Assembly: GCF_024749045.1 (NCBI RefSeq)
Contig: NZ_CP087184.1
Span: 6,262,001-6,326,000, forward strand
Source: Pseudomonas sp. B21-028
GTDB lineage: Bacteria; Pseudomonadota; Gammaproteobacteria; Pseudomonadales; Pseudomonadaceae
DNA: 64,000 nt
Reading direction: 5' to 3'
Shown here: positions 57,164-64,000 of the stretch, piece by piece
Numbering within the stretch: position 1 is the first letter of the stretch
How the letters are laid out: each line of letters opens with the position of its first letter
Made by a program: the position numbers and the translations under genes
Notes under the pieces: model-generated
Told to the model about the DNA's origin: nothing
The model's input: the letters and a program-made list of their open reading frames with translations, nothing else
Databases searched by the model: none

Positions 57164-58021
57164 TCAGCAGCGCCCTTCCAGAATCGCCGCATAGCCTTCG
57201 CGAAAGCTCGGGTAGCGCGGGGTCCAGCCCAGGGCTTTGGCGCGGGCGTTGCTGCAGCGTTTGCTGCCGGCGCGGCGCACGCTGGCGTCTTCGGCCCATT
57301 CGGTGACGCCCATGTATTCGCGCAGCCAGCCCACCACCTCGGCCAGTGCGGCGGGGGCGTCGTCGACGCCGATGTAGCAGTCGTCGAGGGGTTTGCCCTG
57401 GCGATCCGCTTCCAGCAGAAATGCCAGCAAGCCCGCGGCATCGTCGGCGTGGATGCGGTTGGCGTACAGCGGCGGGTCGACTACTACGCGATAGCCCTGG
57501 CGCACTTGGCTCAGCAGCCATTCGCGGCCCGGGCCGTAGATGCCGGTCAAGCGCACGCGGCTGGCCGGGATGCCGCTGTCGAGGGCCAGTTGCTCGGCTT
57601 CGAGCATCAGCCGGCCGGAATAGCCGTCAGCCTCGGTGGGCGAGGTTTCATCGATCCACTCCCCCGCCTTCTGCCCGTACACGCTGCTGCTGGACACGAA
57701 CAGCAGCCGTTTGGGCTGCTGGCCGTGCTGCTTCAGCCAGCCCAACACATGTTGTAACCCTTCTATATAGGCCGCCCGATAGCCCGCTTCGTCGTGCTCG
57801 GTGGCAGCGGCGCTGTACACCAGGTAATCCAGCGGCCCGGTCGGCCAAGCGGCTGGGCATTGCGCGCTGAACAAATCCCCCGCCACCCCGATAACCCCCG
57901 CCGGCAGGCTCGAAACCGAGCGTCGCAGGCCATGGACCTGCCAATGTTCGGCCAGCAATTGGCTGGCGAGGCGGCCACCGATATCACCACAACCGGCGAT
58001 CAAAACAGAAGAAACGGACAT
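57164..58021 (-). CDS. NAD(P)-dependent epimerase/dehydratase-like protein (YeeZ-type SDR)
   Basis: The 285-residue protein has an N-terminal Rossmann motif (VLIAGCGDIGGRLASQLL), VSSSSVYGQKAGEW with the serine of the active site region, and RLTGIYGPGREWLL. This is the atypical short-chain dehydrogenase pattern of YeeZ-like proteins of unknown substrate. The YxxxK tyrosine pair is present only loosely (GYSGRLMLEAE). GAGGAG precedes the ATG. It is divergent from exbB. Confidence 0.85.
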   Translation of the reverse strand: MSVSSVLIAGCGDIGGRLASQLLAEHWQVHGLRRSVSSLPAGVIGVAGDLFSAQCPAAWPTGPLDYLVYSAAATEHDEAGYRAAYIEGLQHVLGWLKQHGQQPKRLLFVSSSSVYGQKAGEWIDETSPTEADGYSGRLMLEAEQLALDSGIPASRVRLTGIYGPGREWLLSQVRQGYRVVVDPPLYANRIHADDAAGLLAFLLEADRQGKPLDDCYIGVDDAPAALAEVVGWLREYMGVTEWAEDASVRRAGSKRCSNARAKALGWTPRYPSFREGYAAILEGRC

Positions 58022-58208
58022 CAAGCTCTCCTCGGGTAAAGCCGCAGACTAGCGTGCGGAAGAGACGGCCGGCTAGGAATGCAGGAAAAAAAGATACTGT
58101 ATTACTTTTGTTAACAAGAATTAATTGCAATAATGCACCCCACTTTTGTTCTCGGCCTCACGAGGCCTGGAAGAACATCGACTTTTTTACTTCTCAGGTC
58201 CGGCCAGC

Positions 58209-59204
58209 ATGAAACACTCTCTATCCTCCGCTTCGCCAACCAACCGACCTCGCGCCTGGGGCGCCGTGGCAGCGCTGCTGTGCAGCCTGCTGCTGGCTCC
58301 GGCCGCCGCGTTCGCCGATGCCACCGCCCCTGCGACCACCAATGAACCCGCCGCGAACACCCAGGCAGACGTGCCGAGAAACCCTGACGGCAGCGTCGAT
58401 ACCTCGGCCCTCACGCCCGAAATGCAAAAGGCGCTGGCTGAATTCGGTGAAGCCATGAACCATCTGGGAGAGGAGCAGAAGGCCGACAACTCCCTGGGCA
58501 TGGCCCACGACCTGTCCCCATGGGGGATGTACCAGAACGCCGACATCATCGTGAAACTGGTGATGATTGGCCTGGCCATCGCTTCGATCATCACCTGGAC
58601 CATCTGGATCGCCAAAGGCTTCGAGCTGATGGGCGCCAAGCGTCGCTTGCGCGGTGAGATCGCGGCCCTGAAGAAAGCCGCCACCCTCAAGGAGGCCAGT
58701 GCCACGGCGGCGAAGGAAGGCACCCTCGCCAACCTGCTGGTGCACGATGCGCTCGAAGAAATGCGCCTGTCGGCCAACAGCCGCGAGAAGGAAGGCATCA
58801 AGGAACGCGTGAGCTTCCGCCTCGAGCGTCTGGTGGCCGCCTGCGGCCGCAACATGAGCAGCGGCACCGGCGTACTCGCCACCATCGGTTCGACGGCGCC
58901 GTTCGTGGGCCTGTTCGGCACCGTGTGGGGCATCATGAACAGCTTCATCGGCATCGCCAAAACCCAGACCACCAACCTCGCCGTTGTCGCCCCAGGCATC
59001 GCCGAAGCCCTGTTGGCAACCGCCCTCGGGCTGGTGGCGGCCATTCCCGCCGTGGTCATCTACAACGTGTTCGCCCGCTCCATCGCCGGCTACAAGGCCC
59101 AGGTGTCCGACGCTTCGGCCGAGGTGCTGCTGCTGGTCAGCCGCGACCTCGACCACCAGCCGTCCGAGCGCAGCTCGCAACCGCACATGGTGAAAGTGGG
59201 GTAA
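58209..59204 (+). CDS. exbB: ExbB, TonB-system proton channel subunit (long form)
   Basis: The 331-residue protein starts at the ATG at 58209 (MKHSLSS), with a signal peptide to about residue 38 (AAAFA-D) and a proline-alanine-rich linker. Three membrane helices follow in the second half, with the conserved GSTAPFVGLFGTVWGIMNSF and GIAEALLATALGLVAAIPAV. It energises TonB with ExbD. The upstream DNA (58080-58130) is AT-rich, and a Fur site would be expected but is not clear by eye. Confidence 0.95.
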   Translation: MKHSLSSASPTNRPRAWGAVAALLCSLLLAPAAAFADATAPATTNEPAANTQADVPRNPDGSVDTSALTPEMQKALAEFGEAMNHLGEEQKADNSLGMAHDLSPWGMYQNADIIVKLVMIGLAIASIITWTIWIAKGFELMGAKRRLRGEIAALKKAATLKEASATAAKEGTLANLLVHDALEEMRLSANSREKEGIKERVSFRLERLVAACGRNMSSGTGVLATIGSTAPFVGLFGTVWGIMNSFIGIAKTQTTNLAVVAPGIAEALLATALGLVAAIPAVVIYNVFARSIAGYKAQVSDASAEVLLLVSRDLDHQPSERSSQPHMVKVG

Positions 59205-59210
59205 TCAGCC

Positions 59211-59639
59211 ATGGGCTTGCATTTGAAGGAAGGCGCAGACGACGAGCTGGCCGAGAACCACGAAATCAACGTCACGCCGTTCATCGACGTGATGCTGGTG
59301 CTGTTGATCATCTTCATGGTGGCCGCCCCGCTGGCGACCGTGGACATCAAGGTTGACCTTCCGGCGTCGACGGCCAAGCCATCGCCGCGTCCGGAAAAGC
59401 CGGTGTTCCTCAGCGTCAAGGCCGACCAGCGCCTGTTCCTGGGGGAAGACGAGGTCAAGGCCGAAACCCTCGGCGCCACCCTCGACGCCAAGACCCAGGG
59501 CAAGAAGGACACGACGATCTTCTTCCAGGCCGATAAGGGCGTGGACTACGGCGACCTGATGAGTGTGATGGACGCCCTGCGCGGCGCCGGTTACCTGAAG
59601 GTCGGCCTGGTCGGACTCGAGACGGCGCCGAAAAAATGA
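59211..59639 (+). CDS. exbD: ExbD, TonB-system subunit
   Basis: The 142-residue protein has a short cytoplasmic start (NHEINVTPFIDVMLVLLIIF) that holds the essential Asp of the single membrane helix. A periplasmic C-terminal domain follows, in which DKGVDYGDLMSVMDALR is the conserved block. It lies 6 bases after exbB and overlaps tonB (ATGA). Confidence 0.95.
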   Translation: MGLHLKEGADDELAENHEINVTPFIDVMLVLLIIFMVAAPLATVDIKVDLPASTAKPSPRPEKPVFLSVKADQRLFLGEDEVKAETLGATLDAKTQGKKDTTIFFQADKGVDYGDLMSVMDALRGAGYLKVGLVGLETAPKK

Positions 59640-60394
59640 TCAAGACGCGCCAAAAGCTGACGCGTTACAGCGCGAGCCTGGCGGTGGTGCTGGGCGTGCA
59701 TGCGCTCGCCATTGCGCTGGCGCTGAACTGGACGTCGCGCCCGCCCCTGGAATTGCCGCCCCAGGCCATGATGGTCGAGCTGGCGCCGCTGCCGGCCCCG
59801 CCACCGCCGGCGCCGCCGAAAGTCGTCACGCCACCGCGGCCGCCGGAGCCGGTTGAAGAACTGCCGTTGCCGAAGCTCGCCGAAGCGCCGAAGCCGGAAA
59901 TCTCCGTGCCCAAGCCGGTCAAGCCCAAGCCCAAACCTCAACCACCCAAGCCCAAGCCGGTGGAAGAGAAGAAGCCGGAGCCGCCGAAGGAAGAGCCGTC
60001 GGAGAAGAAGCCAAGCGACACCCAGCCGACCCAGGCCCCAAGCGAGAAATCCGCGCAACCGGCCCCTGGCCCGTCGCCGGCGCAAATGGCGGCCAAGGCC
60101 AACTGGCAAGGCACGCTGCTGGCGCACCTGGCCAAGTACAAGAAGTACCCGATGCGGGCCCGGCAGATGAACAAGGAAGGCACCAACCGCCTGCGCTTCG
60201 TGGTGGATGCCCAAGGTAACGTGCTGTCGTTCAAGTTGGTGGACAGCGCCGGCACCGAGTCCCTGGACAAGGCCACCCTGGACATGATCCGCAACGCCCA
60301 GCCGCTGCCCAAGCCACCGGCCGACATGCTCACCAACGGCTCCATCGAAATCGTGGCGCCGTTTGTGTATTCCATCGAGAAGCGGCGGCGCTGA
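59636..60394 (+). CDS. tonB: TonB energy transducer
   Basis: The 252-residue protein has one N-terminal membrane helix (about 14-31) with a conserved His. A long proline-lysine-glutamate region spans about 45-145, and the C-terminal TonB domain reads YPMRARQMNKEGTNRLRF. It carries energy from ExbBD to outer-membrane receptors for iron chelates and vitamin B12. It ends the exbB-exbD-tonB operon. Confidence 0.95.
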   Translation: MIKTRQKLTRYSASLAVVLGVHALAIALALNWTSRPPLELPPQAMMVELAPLPAPPPPAPPKVVTPPRPPEPVEELPLPKLAEAPKPEISVPKPVKPKPKPQPPKPKPVEEKKPEPPKEEPSEKKPSDTQPTQAPSEKSAQPAPGPSPAQMAAKANWQGTLLAHLAKYKKYPMRARQMNKEGTNRLRFVVDAQGNVLSFKLVDSAGTESLDKATLDMIRNAQPLPKPPADMLTNGSIEIVAPFVYSIEKRRR

Positions 60395-60435
60395 CTCAAT
60401 GTGCAAGCCCCTGTTACAAAGGGGCTGCCTCATTT

Positions 60436-60556
60436 GTGGCGAGGGGATTCATCCCCGCTGGGCTGCGCAGCGGCCCTGAAACCACACACCTCGGCATACC
60501 AGACGGATCGCCTTGGGGCCGCTGCGCAGCCCAGCGGGGATAAATCCCCTCGCCAC
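60436..60556. repeat. Second-type intergenic palindrome (GTGGCGAGGGGAT family)
   Basis: Facing arms GTGGCGAGGGGATTCATCCC and GGGATAAATCCCCTCGCCAC, with inner arms GCTGGGCTGCGCAGCGGCC and its partner, form an inverted pair 121 bases long. It differs from the REP core elsewhere in the window. It lies between tonB and oxyR. Confidence 0.9.
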
Positions 60557-60654
60557 ACGACATTGGACAGTGTCACATCGCGCCCCCAGTCTGATAACGT
60601 GCGTCTATCGATTGCAGCCGGTATGCTTGGCTCGCAACTTCACGGACGCTCGCC

Positions 60655-61575
60655 ATGACCCTCACAGAATTACGCTACATCGTGACCCTCGCCCAAGAGC
60701 AGCACTTTGGCCATGCGGCCGAGCGTTGCCATGTCAGCCAGCCGACGCTGTCGGTGGGTGTGAAAAAGCTGGAAGATGAACTCGGCGTGCTGATTTTCGA
60801 GCGCAGCAAGAGCGCCGTGCGCCTGACGCCGGTGGGCGAAGGCATCGTGGCCCAGGCGCAGAAAGTGCTTGAGCAGGCCCAGGGCATCCGCGAGTTGGCC
60901 CAGGCTGGCAAGAACCAGCTGACCGCGCCGTTGAAAGTCGGCGCCATCTATACCGTCGGCCCGTACCTGTTTCCGCACCTGATCCCGCAACTGCACCGGG
61001 TCGCCCCGCAGATGCCGTTGTATATCGAAGAAAACTTCACCCACGTGCTGCGGGACAAGCTGCGCAACGGCGAGCTGGACGCGATCATCATCGCCCTGCC
61101 CTTCAACGAAGCCGACGTGCTGACCCTGCCGCTCTATGACGAGCCGTTCTACGTGCTGATGCCGGCCCAGCATCCCTGGACCCAGAAAAAGTCCATCGAC
61201 GCCGGCCTGCTCAACGACAAGAGCCTGCTGCTACTCGGCGAGGGCCACTGTTTCCGTGACCAGGTGCTCGAAGCCTGCCCGACCCTGACCAAGGGCAGCG
61301 AAGGCGCCAAGCACACCACGGTGGAATCCAGCTCCCTGGAAACCATCCGTCACATGGTCGCGTCGGGCCTGGGTATTTCGATCCTGCCGCTGTCGGCGGT
61401 GGACAGCCATCACTATGCCCCTGGGGTGATCGAAGTCCGCCCGATGACGGCACCCGTGCCGTTCCGCACCGTTGCCATTGCCTGGCGCGCCAGCTTCCCG
61501 CGGCCCAAGGCCATCGAGATCCTCGCTGACTCGATCCGCCTGTGTTCCGTGGCCAAGCCGCCTTCGGCCAAGTAA
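60655..61575 (+). CDS. oxyR: Hydrogen-peroxide-sensing regulator OxyR
   Basis: The 306-residue LysR-type regulator has an N-terminal winged helix-turn-helix (HFGHAAERCHVSQPTLSVGV). The redox-active cysteines Cys199 and Cys208 lie in GEGHCFRDQVLEAC, at the same numbers as in E. coli OxyR. It activates catalase and peroxidase genes on oxidation. It runs into recG with a 9-base gap, as in P. aeruginosa. Confidence 0.97.
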   Translation: MTLTELRYIVTLAQEQHFGHAAERCHVSQPTLSVGVKKLEDELGVLIFERSKSAVRLTPVGEGIVAQAQKVLEQAQGIRELAQAGKNQLTAPLKVGAIYTVGPYLFPHLIPQLHRVAPQMPLYIEENFTHVLRDKLRNGELDAIIIALPFNEADVLTLPLYDEPFYVLMPAQHPWTQKKSIDAGLLNDKSLLLLGEGHCFRDQVLEACPTLTKGSEGAKHTTVESSSLETIRHMVASGLGISILPLSAVDSHHYAPGVIEVRPMTAPVPFRTVAIAWRASFPRPKAIEILADSIRLCSVAKPPSAK

Positions 61576-61584
61576 GCCTCGACC

Positions 61585-63660
61585 ATGACTGAGCTGTCCA
61601 AGGTACCGGTCACGACCCTCAAGGGTGTCGGTGAAGCCATGGCCGAGAAGCTGGCCAAGGTCGGTCTGGAAAACCTCCAGGACGTGTTGTTCCACCTGCC
61701 GCTGCGTTACCAGGACCGCACCCGCGTGGTGCCCATCGGCCATTTGCGCCCTGGACAGGATGCGGTGATCGAAGGCACCGTCAGCGGCGCCGACGTGGTC
61801 ATGGGCCGCCGCCGTAGCCTGGTGGTGCGCCTGCAGGACGGCACCGGCGGGCTCAGCCTGCGCTTCTATCACTTCAGCAATGCACAGAAGGAAGGCCTCA
61901 AGCGGGGCACCCGCGTGCGCTGCTATGGCGAAGCGCGGCCCGGCGCGTCGGGGCTGGAGATCTATCACCCGGAATACCGCGCCATCACCGGCGACGAACC
62001 GCCGCCGGTGGACGAAACCCTGACCCCGGTCTATCCGCTCACCGAAGGCCTGACCCAACAGCGCCTGCGCCAGCTCTGCCAGCAGACCCTGACCCTGTTG
62101 GGCCCCAGCAGCCTGCCCGACTGGCTGCCCAAGGAGCTGGCCCGGGACTATCAACTGGCACCGCTGGCCGATGCGATCCGTTACCTGCACCATCCGCCGG
62201 CCGATGCCGATGTCGAGGAGCTGGCCCTCGGTCATCACTGGGCCCAGCACCGGCTGGCCTTCGAAGAACTGCTGACCCATCAACTGTCGCAACAACGCCT
62301 GCGTGAAAGCCTGCGTTCGCTGCGCGCCCCGGCCATGCCCAAGGCCCGGGATTTGCCGGCGCGCTACCTGGCCAACCTGGGCTTCACGCCCACCGGTGCC
62401 CAGCAACGGGTCGGCAACGAAATCGCCTACGACCTGAGCCAACCCGAGCCGATGCTGCGGCTGATCCAGGGCGACGTGGGCGCGGGCAAGACCGTGGTCG
62501 CCGCCCTCGCCGCGCTCCAGGCCCTGGAAGCTGGTTACCAGGTGGCGCTGATGGCGCCTACCGAGATCCTCGCCGAGCAGCATTTTATTACCTTCCAGCG
62601 CTGGCTCGAACCGTTGGGCATCGAAGTCGCCTGGCTGGCCGGCAAGCTCAAGGGCAAGAACCGCACCGCCGCCCTGGCGCAGATCGCCGAAGGCGCGCCG
62701 ATGGTGGTGGGCACCCATGCGCTGTTCCAGGACGAAGTGCAGTTCAAGAACCTGGCCCTGGTGATCATCGACGAACAGCACCGCTTCGGTGTGCAACAAC
62801 GCTTGGCCCTGCGCCAGAAAGGCGTGGGCGGGCGCATGTGCCCGCATCAGTTGATCATGACCGCCACGCCGATTCCGCGGACCCTGGCCATGAGCGCCTA
62901 CGCCGACCTCGACACCTCGATCCTCGACGAACTGCCCCCCGGGCGTACCCCAGTCAACACCGTGCTGGTCACCGACACCCGGCGGGTCGAGGTGATCGAA
63001 CGGGTGCGCAGCGCCTGCGCCGAGGGGCGGCAGGCCTACTGGGTGTGCACGTTGATCGAGGAATCCGAAGAGCTGACCTGTCAGGCCGCCGAAACCACGT
63101 ACGAAGACCTCACCGCCGCCCTCGGTGAGTTGAAGGTCGGGTTGATCCACGGCCGCATGAAACCCGTCGAGAAAGCCGCCGTTATGGCCGAATTCAAGGC
63201 CGGCGCTCTGCAATTGCTGGTCGCCACCACGGTGATCGAAGTCGGTGTGGACGTGCCCAATGCCAGCCTCATGATCATCGAAAACCCCGAGCGCCTGGGC
63301 CTCGCGCAGCTGCACCAGCTACGCGGCCGGGTTGGCCGGGGCAGCGCCGCCAGCCATTGCGTGCTGCTGTATCACCCGCCGCTGTCGCAGATCGGCCGTC
63401 AGCGCCTGGGCATCATGCGTGAAACCAATGACGGGTTCGTCATCGCTGAAAAAGACCTCGAATTGCGCGGCCCCGGTGAAATGCTCGGCACGCGCCAGAC
63501 CGGTCTGCTTCAATTCAAGGTAGCCGACCTGATGCGCGACGCCGACCTGCTCCCTGCGGTACGCGACGCCGCCCAGGCTCTGCTGGAACGCTGGCCCGAC
63601 CACGTCAGCCCGCTGCTGGACCGCTGGCTGCGCCACGGGCAGCAATACGGCCAAGTGTGA
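61585..63660 (+). CDS. recG: ATP-dependent DNA helicase RecG
   Basis: The 691-residue helicase has an N-terminal wedge/OB domain (about 50-150), Walker A GDVGAGKT at 296-303 and DEQH at 396-399. TATPIPRTLA, VGVDVPNAS and QLRGRVGRG are the later helicase motifs, and the C-terminal TRG region follows. It remodels stalled forks and Holliday junctions. Confidence 0.97.
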   Translation: MTELSKVPVTTLKGVGEAMAEKLAKVGLENLQDVLFHLPLRYQDRTRVVPIGHLRPGQDAVIEGTVSGADVVMGRRRSLVVRLQDGTGGLSLRFYHFSNAQKEGLKRGTRVRCYGEARPGASGLEIYHPEYRAITGDEPPPVDETLTPVYPLTEGLTQQRLRQLCQQTLTLLGPSSLPDWLPKELARDYQLAPLADAIRYLHHPPADADVEELALGHHWAQHRLAFEELLTHQLSQQRLRESLRSLRAPAMPKARDLPARYLANLGFTPTGAQQRVGNEIAYDLSQPEPMLRLIQGDVGAGKTVVAALAALQALEAGYQVALMAPTEILAEQHFITFQRWLEPLGIEVAWLAGKLKGKNRTAALAQIAEGAPMVVGTHALFQDEVQFKNLALVIIDEQHRFGVQQRLALRQKGVGGRMCPHQLIMTATPIPRTLAMSAYADLDTSILDELPPGRTPVNTVLVTDTRRVEVIERVRSACAEGRQAYWVCTLIEESEELTCQAAETTYEDLTAALGELKVGLIHGRMKPVEKAAVMAEFKAGALQLLVATTVIEVGVDVPNASLMIIENPERLGLAQLHQLRGRVGRGSAASHCVLLYHPPLSQIGRQRLGIMRETNDGFVIAEKDLELRGPGEMLGTRQTGLLQFKVADLMRDADLLPAVRDAAQALLERWPDHVSPLLDRWLRHGQQYGQV

Positions 63661-63739
63661 GCACGCTCGCAGTTTCCGGGCGCATCTGCCTCGGCAAGCT
63701 GGTTATACTGCTGCACTTGTAGGAAAACGGATACAGACC

Positions 63740-64000
63740 ATGACTGAAGCTGCCCTCGCCCCCGAAATTCCGCACGCTCCGTCAGTGATTCGGCAGTTGC
63801 TCGAGAAATTAGGCATCGGCTTTGACGAAGTGATAGAACGACCGAGCCTGAACCCCGCCCGCAAGGTGCAGGCGGTTCTGCTGCACGATGCCGTCGGCGC
63901 GCTCATGGTGCTGTTTCCACAAAGCCAGCTCCTGGACCTCAACCGCCTGGCCGAACTCACCGGTCGCAAACTCACGGCGGTACCGACCGAACGCCTGGAG
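63740..64000 (+). CDS. YbaK/aminoacyl-tRNA deacylase-domain protein, N-terminal part
   Basis: The frame is open to the window edge for 87 codons. It reads SVIRQLLEKLGIGFDEVIER, KVQAVLLHDAVGALMVLFP and RLAELTGRKLTAVP, the start of a YbaK-type editing domain. At this place P. aeruginosa has a protein that joins this domain to an HDOD domain; the second part lies beyond the window. The ribosome site is weak. Confidence 0.75.
   Translation, partial: MTEAALAPEIPHAPSVIRQLLEKLGIGFDEVIERPSLNPARKVQAVLLHDAVGALMVLFPQSQLLDLNRLAELTGRKLTAVPTERLE

Noticed and set aside
58080..58135. AT-rich stretch upstream of exbB as a Fur box
   Set aside because: No stretch matches enough of the GATAAT hexamer pattern to be called by eye, although iron control would be expected for this operon.

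Overview
The window is chromosomal DNA from a Pseudomonas, most likely of the P. fluorescens complex. The gene order kauB - rpmG/rpmB - substrate-binding protein - radC/coaBC/dut/algC/argB - pyrE/crc - rph/yicC/gmk/rpoZ/spoT/ridA - exbBD/tonB - oxyR/recG follows the order known from P. aeruginosa (about PA5312 to PA5346). Coding DNA is GC-rich, and REP elements built on GTGGGAGCGAGCCTGCTCGC recur between core genes. The species cannot be fixed from the sequence alone.

Layout. 1-20.9 kb is core: an MFS transporter tail, an aldehyde dehydrogenase of polyamine/arginine catabolism, ribosomal proteins L33 and L28, a peptide-binding protein, coenzyme A, dUTP, exopolysaccharide-sugar and arginine genes, pyrimidine synthesis, Crc, RNase PH, guanylate kinase, RNA polymerase omega and SpoT. 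One foreign cassette, an AbiE-type (type IV) toxin-antitoxin pair behind a four-half-site palindrome, sits between argB and pyrE.

20.9-36.5 kb is an accessory region of lower GC with many broken genes. It holds a rhodanese/MFS/methyltransferase operon whose methyltransferase is frameshifted, a chimeric remnant made of spoT and lipoprotein fragments, an IS1182-type transposase element, a 170-bp MITE with matching ends, an IS66 remnant, and several orphan small genes. Among the orphans are a two-gene operon with a putative PD-(D/E)XK nuclease, an HhH-GPD-like protein, a protein with a HEPN-like RX4H motif, and a Tat-exported papain-like protease.

36.9-57.0 kb is one complete type VI secretion locus with the order of the P. 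aeruginosa H2-T6SS (HSI-II): tssA B C E F G, clpV, sigma-54 activator, orfX lipoprotein, fha, tssJ K L M, PP2C phosphatase, Ser/Thr kinase. It carries no hcp, vgrG or effector gene. Its structural genes would build the sheath (B/C), baseplate (A/E/F/G/K), membrane complex (J/L/M) and recycling ATPase (H). The Fha/kinase/phosphatase trio would give post-translational control, and the enhancer-binding protein transcriptional control.

57.1-64 kb returns to core: an NAD-dependent epimerase-like protein, a long-form ExbB with ExbD and TonB, OxyR, RecG and the start of a YbaK-domain gene. No tRNA, rRNA or CRISPR array was seen.
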